Both the position numbers and the translations under genes were made by a program. A stretch of 64,000 nt of DNA, taken from the NCBI RefSeq assembly GCF_036588685.1, contig NC_086386.1:5302117-5366116 (forward strand), in the 5' to 3' direction. Within the stretch, counting starts at the first letter, position 1; every line of letters starts with the position of its first letter. Under the pieces are notes generated by a model, which saw nothing but the letters and a program-made list of their open reading frames with translations, did no database searches and was not told the origin of the DNA. Origin of the DNA: Mytilus trossulus (taxonomy: Eukaryota > Mollusca > Bivalvia > Mytilida > Mytilidae). Shown one piece after another: positions 1 to 9,100 of this stretch.

Positions 1-1208
1 TTTATTTTGTCAGGCTTTGGAGATTTTCCCCGTTTGATTGTACTCCTCTTTTCTTAAGAGAAGTCGACATCAGCTACAGTAAAGCATGTCGATATTAAAC
101 ATTTATTTCCATTGCCATACCAAAAGATGAAGATTTTTTCACTTACAAAAATTCCTATTTGCTGAAATTAATTTTCGATGGTGAATTTAACAACGCATAT
201 TATGTTGTCTTTAAATGCATATCATTAAAAAATGTAAGAGACTCACTTAAAATGAAATATATAATGAGTTCGATGGTACGTTTTGTCAATTTGAAATCCG
301 GCTGTCTACACACTTAAAATACAAAATTAATACCGAAAGTATCATTATAAAATATCGCATACGCATTTTCACTGCAAATTGTTTATTGGTTCGAATTCAC
401 ATTATGATAAAAACTATACTAAGATGTGGTAAGCAATAATTCTGGTGGTCTTAATCCTTTACAAACTATTAACCTACAAACATTTATATAAAGATTTAAT
501 ACTTTTTTTGCAAAAATACTATTTTGATGAAAAAAATGTAAAAACGATAGACAGAAGCATGTTTATACTACAGTGTGGATGTTCAAGAAATACCTGGTAA
601 TGGAAAATACATTTTCATGCATGGTAATCCGTGATATATGTGTTTTCATACATGATATATATTGTGACATTTCCGGCTGAATGTGTTTATTCCCGTTTAC
701 CTCGGTTCAGGGAATACAAACCATAAGCCAGTTTGAGACCCGAATAACTCATAAATATGTTGTTCAATATTACATATTGTGTAACCTGGTTAATATTACG
801 ATCAAGTGACGCAATATGTATTTAAATTTTATGAACTCTTTGTTTCTATATAATATATATTATTGACGGTCAACATTAAAAATCTTTAAAAAAACTATGT
901 ATTAGGGTTTTTTCACGATATAAATCATGCTTACCTAAATCTTTGTTCATACATCTGGAACACATGACGTGCACTTATACTAAATGCAAATAATATATTC
1001 TCAACTATATATACTAATTTTACCTTGTGAAAAAGGAACACACGTAATATGCGAAACTGTTGAGGAGTTTGTCATCCTGAATCCCCCCCCAAAAAAAAAT
1101 TAAATTAAAAGACAATTCCAACATCCAGTTAAAAAGGTCATTTTAACCCTTATTATTCTTTGATAAAGCTGGTCTTCATAAGTGTGAAACTTATCAGAAA
1201 GTCCAAGA
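1..1208. other. AT-rich non-coding DNA, no gene recognised
   Basis: No open frame above about 60 codons and no family resemblance was seen on either strand. The only notable text is a C/A homopolymer junction near 1084-1100. If the exon at 1235-1598 belongs to a spliced gene on the minus strand, this stretch is part of its next intron. Confidence 0.6.
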
Positions 1209-1598
1209 TTAAGTCAAAATTAAAATATACAAACCATCAAAGTAATATGCATCTAGTTCTTCTTCCGTTAGGTCCTCCACCTCAATGGGTGTACAGGCAC
1301 GGTTTACTTTTGGTGTAGATATTCGTCGTGCAGCAGTAAGGAACATTGTCGTTTCTCTCATCTTTTTCTCAGGTTCCACATTTTCATCATTCCTACTCGT
1401 AATGACAGCAATATCTGGTGATACTGGGTAATTGTCTTCTCCATCCTGTATATTGTATTTTGAATTAGGCTCTACAGATTTGGCCCGTTCTATGCGTACT
1501 TGTTTACTTTCTGCAAAAGTTCTAGATCCCTGTGCACTATGTCGTAACTTCTTTACAGGATCCGTGGCCAAAGTCATTACTGATGTCATCATTCAAAT
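1209..1598 (-). CDS. Exon of an unrecognised gene, probably first coding exon
   Basis: On the minus strand an AG acceptor (exon from 1598) is followed by an in-frame TGA and then ATG ATG at 1592. This fits an exon that joins a 5' UTR exon and then starts translation. The frame stays open for about 119 residues to a possible donor at 1235/1234 (G|GTTTGT, weak). Reading through instead gives eight more hydrophobic residues and a TAA ending at 1209. The product is polar, rich in Lys, Arg, Glu, Ser and Thr, with no signal peptide or membrane segment, and ends in an acidic stretch (VEDLTEEELDAYYFDG). I do not recognise a domain. The balanced composition and clean acceptor make it more gene-like than its neighbours. 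It cannot be the 3' part of the vWA gene upstream, because every splice phase from that gene meets a stop soon after. Confidence 0.5.
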
Positions 1599-3083
1599 CT
1601 GTCATATAAAAAAATCACAACACTAAAAATTATTAAACTCCAAAGTACATGTAGTAGCAATTCAAAGATATGTCATTTGTCAGGATATCTAATCATAAAG
1701 CATAAATAATAGTACATAATTTAATTAGAGGGTAGACTGTAATGTTAGGGTTCTAGAGGGAAATTAATAAACTGACCGTTACAATATAATATATATAACA
1801 ACGTAAACAAACATTTATCCATGAACACATGGAATTAAAGGATACTATCTAAAACAGACAGCAACCCACACATTCATTAATACCGTTTTGTTAAATTTGA
1901 TTATATATGGCAAAATAAAATAGACAAACGAGAAAATATAATTTTACAATCACATTACTATTAGTTCCTTTTTAGCCTCTCATTCAAAATATCAATTTCA
2001 AACATGAATGGGTTTTAAAAGTTTTATTTACTTTTAATCTTCTTTATTGGCTTATACAGTTTATAAACAACGCATTTTGGTTTAATGACACTTAAAATAC
2101 AAGGAAAAAAGTTAATATTTAGAACAATTTTAAAATCCCCCCTTAACATTTCTAAAACGCCATATAAACAAAATGATTTCAAAGTCATTCATATATTTCT
2201 AAATCATTTCAGCGAGCATCTGTATAGGAAACATCGAATAAATCAATTTTTCTTTTCAAGTTGTTGAAGGATCGTAAATTTTGAATAAAATGGTGGAGTT
2301 ATTTCTCCTTTAGCACAGACCTGATATCTTTATTAATAAAATGTGTTGAATGTAGCATTGCAAGCTTAAAACAGCAACAAAAGCGTATATGTTATCTTAT
2401 CTTTTAAATATTCATTTAATTTAAAATTGGCAGAGGAAGATTATGAAAAAAAAGATTCATATTACTTCTGATCAATCAATGACATACTGTGGATCGTTTT
2501 AGAGATTGAAAATGATTAAAATAATTATCGCCCTACCTTTTCACAGAAATGTCCATACATCCAAACAAAAAGTTAAAAAAATATATTAAAATGAATCTAA
2601 AGAAAGTAGATGTTGTACTGTTTAAACATGTCTTTCAATTAGCGAATGTTATGGAATACAATTTATTGATAATTATGTAATTTTGTTCTAATTGCGTTTG
2701 TTTTTAATCGGCTTACATAGATCTATTGTAAATGTCAAATTTAAAACATAATCAATGTTTTGAAGTGTTTAATATAATTCGAAGAGAGCAGCTATTTTAA
2801 TTTTAAATTTCGGACACAATAATGGTTGTATGTCTTTAAAATTTAAGGATAAAATCTAGGACTATTTTTTCACTTTAGATAACGTTATGTATCTCATTTT
2901 CCTAATAAAATTAAAAAGGTCGTTACTCGTGAGTTGTGGTCCAATGCAAAAAGAAAGTTATAAATCTGTAACTATATGAATACACAGGAGAAGGCATAAG
3001 CAGTATGTTTATAAGAGATATTTATAAATCTAAATATAAGAAATGTAGACTGAAATACGATGTGATAAGAAATGAGTAATTTA
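1599..3083. other. Non-coding stretch, nothing recognised
   Basis: AT-rich sequence without a convincing exon on either strand. The 60-codon frame at 2085-2267 on the plus strand has the biased composition expected of chance frames. A 5' UTR exon for the minus-strand gene at 1.2 kb may lie here but cannot be identified by eye. Confidence 0.5.
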
Positions 3084-3155
3084 AGGTAGCCGTCACCATA
3101 CAACCTTCAACAGCGAGCAAAACCCGTACAGTATAGTCAGCTATACAATAATTCA
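3084..3155 (+). repeat. Tail fragment of dispersed repeat family R1
   Basis: The stretch from GTAGCCGTCACCATAC through CTTCAACAGCGAGCAAA to the TATAGTCAGCTATA motif matches the 3' part of the longer R1 copy at 40768-40895, which reads GTTACCGTACGGCCTTCAAC followed by AATGAGCAAAGCCCATACC. The 5' head of the family is missing here. Confidence 0.6.
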
Positions 3156-3599
3156 AAATGTCAAACGAAAGACAAATCATACGATAAAATTAACGACCTG
3201 ATTTATGTAAAAAACAATGCACTGAAAAAAATATGACAACTCTACTCAACTCCGAGGATATCAAAATATCATATGAAGAAAGGACGGTCGGCCAAACACT
3301 TTACATATTTTTGAATGGTTTATTCAACATTTATACCTCCCTTAGTACAGGATCGGTTGTGAAACAGCTATTTAATAAAGATCAATGGCCTTTTTCTTAG
3401 AAAAAAAAAAACAAACCTCAAAACTTTTTTTTGTTAGATTTCGTTAAAATTATTTTAAATATGATATATTAAGACGGACTCTGACTTCTTTTAAATTGGG
3501 GTTTACTTTGCGTATTGCTGTGTGTTTCTTTACTCATCTTTAGCTTAGAGGTCACAGTAAAGAGAGGGGATTGAGATCTCACAAAACATGTTTAACCCA

Positions 3600-3765
3600 A
3601 ACGCATTTTTGCGCCTGTCCCAAGTCAGGAGCCTTTGGTTTTTGTTAGTCTTGCATGATCCCGACTGATTTTCTCGTTGGACATTGAAGACCCATTGGTA
3701 GGCTGCGGTATGTATCTGCTCTATGGTTGGGTTGTTGTCTCTTTGACATATTTCTTCTTTCCATT
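3600..3765 (+). repeat. Dispersed repeat family R5, degenerate copy
   Basis: This copy shares with 12515-12740 and 40170-40425 the string around CCTGTCCCAAGTCAGGAGCC, the TTTTCTCGTT/GTTTGAAT segment and the terminal GTTGTCTCTTTGACA block followed by TTTCTTC. In complete copies that end is the reverse complement of the R1 head, so R5 and R1 appear to be parts of one composite element. Confidence 0.5.
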
Positions 3766-4017
3766 CTAAATGTTTTTTATATGTGGTTAATTCTTCTGTC
3801 AGGAATTTCGTTTCTTGAAATTACTTAAAAACCTTAATTCTATTCATTGGTAGATAAGAAAATTTGGTTTGAAAATATTGCTGTATCTGCAGAGACACAT
3901 TTATATATCATATCCTAAAGGTGATGCAGGTGTGGTATTTAATATATATTACTTAGGAAAGAATTATATGCAATGTGTACTTTAACATTAAATCATGATT
4001 GTCTATAGTTGCTTAAA

Positions 4018-5110
4018 TCTACGTCATTTGGTCTCTGGGGGATAGTCGCACTTACTCCCGAACGTCTCATTGGTAATCATACCACATTTGGTCTCTGGGG
4101 GATAGTCGCACTTACTCCCGAACGTCTCATTGGTAATCATACCACATTTTGTCTCTGGGGGATAGTTGCACTTACTCCCGAACGTCTCATTGGTAATCAT
4201 ACCACATTTGGTCTCTGGGGGATAGTCGCATTTACTCCCGAACGTCTCATTGGTAATCATACCACATTTGGTCTCTGGGGGATAGTCGCACTTACTCCCG
4301 AACGTCTCATTGGTAATCATACCACATTTGGTCTCTGCGGGATAGTCGCATTTACTCCCGAACGTCTCATTGGTAATCATACCACATTTGGTCTCTGGGG
4401 GATAGTCGCACTTACTCCCGAACGTCTCATTGGTAATCATACCACATTTGGTCTCTGTGGGATAGTCGCATTTACTCCCGAACGTCTCATTGGTAATCAT
4501 ACCACATTTGGTCTCTGGGGGATAGTCGCATTTACTCCCGAACGTCTCATTGGTAATCATACCACATTTGGTCTCTGGGGGATAGTCGCACTTACTCCCG
4601 AACGTCTCATTGGTAATCATACCACATTTGGTCTCTGGGGGATAGTCGCACTTACTCCCGAACGTCTCATTGGTAATCATACCACATTTGGTCTCTGAGG
4701 GATAGTCGCACTTACTCCCAAACGTCTCATTGGTAATCATACCACATTTGGTCTCTGGGGGATAGTCGCATTTACTCCCGAACGTCTCATTGGTAATCAT
4801 ACCACATTTGGTCTCTGCGGGATAGTCGCATTTACTCCCGAACGTCTCATTGGTAATCATACCACATTTGGTCTCTGGGGGATAGTTGCACTTACTCCCG
4901 AACGTCTCATTGGTAACCATACCACATTTGGTTTCTGGGGGATAGTCGCACTTACTCCCGAACGTCTCATTGGTAATCATACCACATTTGGTCTCTGGGG
5001 GATAGTCGCACTTACTCCCGAACGTCTCATTGGTAATCATACCACATTTGGTCTCTGGGAGATAGTCGCACTTACTCCCGAATGTCTCATTGGTAATCAT
5101 ACCACATCTT
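4018..5110 (-). repeat. 60-bp minisatellite, 18 units, inside an R1 repeat copy
   Basis: Eighteen near-identical 60-bp units run head to tail with no length change, differing by only one to three bases each. On the minus strand each unit reads TGTGGTATGATTACCAATGA, a 19-base segment, then TATCCCCCAGAGACCAAA. The first and last parts match the head of dispersed family R1 (as at 8570 and 40775). On the minus strand the array is preceded by AATACAAAAAGATGTGG and followed by AATGACGTAGATTTAAGCAA then CTATAG, the R1 sequence expected on each side. The array is therefore an internal expansion of one R1 copy. Because 60 is a multiple of three, both strands are open across it: the minus frame 5133-4024 repeats a 20-residue unit (TKCGMITNETFGSKCDYPPE) and the plus frame is open 4009-4698. 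Neither has an ATG outside the repeats or a recognisable flanking exon, so I treat them as by-products. Confidence 0.9.
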
Positions 5111-6141
5111 TTTGTATTAGAATACTGCTGCACTATTGTAAATTTGTTTATATAATTTAATTTAGGTTTTAGAAAGAGAATTATAGAATTACACGTGACC
5201 TAATCTGCCTTGTTCTTGATTAGCACAGGTGTCAAAGCATTACGTTTAAGACACAAAAGATTTACCTTCGACTTCCATAATAAGCTCCTTATAGAAATAT
5301 GAACTATAGAATTCAAAGGTCTTTATAGCCCGGGGCCGTGTCAGCAAAATGTCCTAGGACTAGTTCATGTCTTATGATGGTCTTGGGTCAGGTTAATGAA
5401 AGTCTCCTAAATTAGATGTAATAAATTTGGTCCTTAAGTAATGATGTATGAATAGGTGTTTTAGAATAATCCTAAAACCTACGATGTCCTCAAACGAAAT
5501 AAAAGCAACAAACATGACAAAAACTCTCTAATATAGCTATTAATACAATTTTAAACTATTATAATGTTATATTAGAATTATAATTAAATTTATCAAATCT
5601 TTTATGTTAGAAAACATTTTTCAATATTTGTTAAAGATTCAATTGTGTGACATTATTTTCAACTATAGACAAATTTTATCTTTAAAATACTTCCAGATTT
5701 CAACAAAAAGCGTTCAGTATTTAGCTTGAGTTTATATGGAATAATAAGCATATAACAAGAACTTCATGTGTGTGTGCTAGAACTTACTTGATAGATCTTG
5801 ATACACATATCTAAATAAATTGAAATATTGCGGGAGTCATTTGGTGACGCGCTTTTCTATAAACTAAAATAGCTTTTCTATATAACAATATATGGCATGT
5901 GTTTGTCTTGTATGATTTTTAATTTTAGTTCATATATATTTCGGAGTTGAGTATACACAGTTTTGTTAAAGCCACAGCTGAACCACGCCACATTTCCCAT
6001 TTCCATTCTACATTTTATCATCATGAGAAACAGTTGAACGAAACGGTGCAATGTTAATTATTTATATGTGAAAAAAACCTTTTTCTTTAATTAACCCTTA
6101 ATAAAATCGAGTGGACACAAAGACAAAACTACATATGTACA
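5111..6141. other. Region downstream of the vWA gene
   Basis: No exon is recognised. On the minus strand an ATTAAA hexamer at 6091-6086, 51 nt after the vWA stop codon, is the only poly(A)-signal-like site close to that gene. The stretch 5330-5500 (from CCCGGGGCCGTGTCAGCAAA) has the feel of an old mobile element, but I found no second copy or terminal repeats in the window. Confidence 0.4.
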
Positions 6142-6197
6142 TTAAATGGTAGCGTGTGCTGGTGGTTTTGCCACAGGAGATGTGTATGCGTCTAGTT
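6142..6197 (-). CDS. vWA gene, terminal coding exon
   Basis: A strong polypyrimidine acceptor (AACTTCCCCCCACAG on the minus strand) opens an exon whose phase-1 reading, completed by the last G of the previous exon, gives ELDAYTSPVAKPPAHATI and then TAA. The in-phase join and the good acceptor are the main support. The alternative of a more distal last exon cannot be excluded. Confidence 0.65.
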
Positions 6198-9100
6198 CTG
6201 TGGGGGGAAGTTAATACTATATCACTGCTGTTGGCTAACTCTCTTGTGGGTGAAAAGAAAGTACAAAATGTACATATAATTGAAATTGAAATTGGAAGAA
6301 CACGGAATGTTTCAAAGAGAAAACAACCTGACCATATAGCAGAAGACAGCCACCAGACACCAATGAGTCTTCTACGCAGTGAGAAAAATCCACTCGGAGG
6401 CAGGCTTCATAATTTGTCATACTGTTTATACTTTTGATGACGGAATGACTACATAACATTCACTTACATATGTATTGGTGATCTTAGAGGAATTTGCTTG
6501 ATATAAAAATAAGAAGATGTGGTATGATTGACAAAGAGACAACTATATCCCCCCTCCCCAACAGACCAAATGATATAGAAGTACACACATTATCATTCTT
6601 AAGTAGAACTTGGTTTCCATAGCTAAAAAACATAATGACATAATGTAGAAACTGTTTTCTTGCAGAATAAGGATAGTTTTGTAGGTACAATACGACGTAA
6701 ATGTCAACAAGACGTTGCTTTATTCTGAGCCTGATTATCCGATATAAAACACTGATTAGAATTGTTTGAAAAGACGGACAAAAATCAATCGTTAATTTGG
6801 ACTTCTCTGTCAGATTTCTTTTACTTTGTTGATGAATTCATTTATCACCAATGTGAAATTAATGCTGGATTTTGTCGTCCAAATTACCTTAAGGCCATAA
6901 CAAGTTCCATGAAACAACAAATTACTGTCAGTATTAAGACGAATTACAGTCGCTAATGTCTCAAGATTATTTCAAATCTAACTTCAAAGTGAGGCGGAGT
7001 GATTTGATGGGGAATCAAGATAAAGTTAATTGATTCAATTATCCTCTAATGAGATTCTGGATTGTATGTATTTTGAAAAGGTCTTGGAGCTTAAAAGTAA
7101 GCGAAGGACGGTATATTCTACAAATTATAAGCAACATCTAACAATGTATGATAACTTTTGGTAAGCTTTTAAAAAGAAAAATAATAGTGATGACAGTTTT
7201 TTAAAGCTATTCATGACAACTTAGCACATACTTACAACTTCTCGTCTAATTAAATTGCTTGAATTTGCCTTCTAATTTTCACAGTACATGTACATACTTT
7301 TTCTGTGTACTTGTACAAATGCAACAAGTTTTAAAAACTAGAACTACTATTATATCAAATAATCGAAACAACAATTTTCATCACCAGAACACCACAAAAA
7401 CATATAACAGCTGTGGTTATGAGTTAAATCAGATCTAAACACAAATTTTAGATATCTTCGAAGCACACTTTCTATGGTAAACCATAGGGTGATTATTGCT
7501 CAATCTTTAGTTTTCTGTATAACATTTTAGGGGTGGTCGTTTATCTGTTTTTCTTATTTTTTTATACATAACAAAATGGCTGTATTTCTAAGACTTTAAA
7601 TTTTGTTTTAAATTTTTATTACCCCCTTGTTATCTTTCCTAGTTTTTCATCATAATCCTATTAAACTGCTGACTTATCAACAAAAAAACCCCAACCTAAA
7701 ACGCTAACTGAATAAAACTATTCATTTCCAATGTTAAAATCCAGATATGTATTAGGGTAAGCTTTTTTTTAAACCGATACCTGATCATACCTCAGGATTG
7801 AACAATGTGTAAGGATAACACAAGAGACCTATTGTTACGGTATGGAGGCTGATCATTGACATCACAGCGGGTTGTAACATAAGCACCACGCGCACGACAC
7901 TTGTCACAAGAGGAGCAATATTTACTGACTTCACAACGGGTTTTAGTTCGTGTCGTTTAATCTGTCGAATGTTGTGTTTTGATGTTGTTCGTATCTAAAC
8001 ATCTTAGGTATGTATTTCTTTCTGAGACTAATGTTTTTTCACTGCCTTTTAAATTCGTCCTTACTGTACATGATGAAAGAATGATAAGAATATCTATGTT
8101 TGAAAGGAAAATATGTACAAAATACTAATTAAGAATAAAACAGTTGACGAAAAAACAGAATAATGTTACAGTATAGAATCAGTATAAGAAAGGTACAAAA
8201 AACCTTTTTAGATTTCTGTACAATGTTCTAATTAAGTATATTCTTTAGAAAATGAAGAGCTGTTGTTGTTATGAAGGCGGCGATACTTGGATCTGAAAAA
8301 GAGATAAATCTTTTATTAAATCGTTGCAGCACACACATCTTGATTTTTGTTATGTTTTTTTGTTTTATCCAGACATTCATGTTTTTTGTTTTATCCAGAC
8401 ATTCATGTTTTTTGTTTTATCCAGACATTCATGTTTTTTGTTTTATCCAGACATTCATGTTTTTTTTTTATCATATACATGAGGAGGTTTGGTATGATTG
8501 ACAATGACAAATCAGCCAGAAACCAAAATGACATGAATCCTGACATTACACGGTAACATTCTTAATATAAAAAAGAAGATGTGGTATGATTGCCAATGAG
8601 ACAACTGTCCACAAGAGATCAAAATGACACAGACATTAACAACTATAGGTCACCGTACGACATTAAACATGTATATGTACGTGTTAAAATGTAAAGATAC
8701 TAGTTACAGTAACTGAGAGAAGCTTGTGTTATACCGTCATTATTAAACATAATTTGCACCCCTAGTTTTTGGTGGGGTTCGTGTTGTTTATTCTTTAGAT
8801 TTCTATGTTGTGTCATGTGTACTATTGTTTTTCTGTTTGTCTTTTTCATTTTTAGCCATGGCGTTGTCAGTTTGTTTTAGATTTACGAGTTTGACTGTCC
8901 CTTTGGTATCTTTCGTCCCTCTTTTAAAGTTTATCCACTTCGTTTTTCTTCTAGTCTTTTAACCATGGTGTTTTCAGTTCAGATTGCTGACTTACGTAAC
9001 AGTTGGAAATAAAAATAATTCATATTTCGTGAAATATGAATGCGACATTAAACTTTTTTTGTAACGCATTTTCCATAAATAATAGACATAACGAATTTAT

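Noticed and set aside
4024-5133. Long minus-strand frame of about 369 codons as a secreted repeat protein
   Set aside because: It has no ATG outside the repeats and no signal peptide. It lies entirely within an expanded dispersed repeat whose 60-bp unit keeps frames open by arithmetic. Kept as a finding, not as a gene.
6156-6459. Overlapping frames on both strands near 6.2-6.4 kb
   Set aside because: The plus-strand one starts with GTG. The minus-strand one lies in the intron just upstream of the vWA terminal exon and has no acceptor of its own.
8271-8556. Two overlapping plus-strand frames of about 70 codons
   Set aside because: They are readings of the 26-bp minisatellite.
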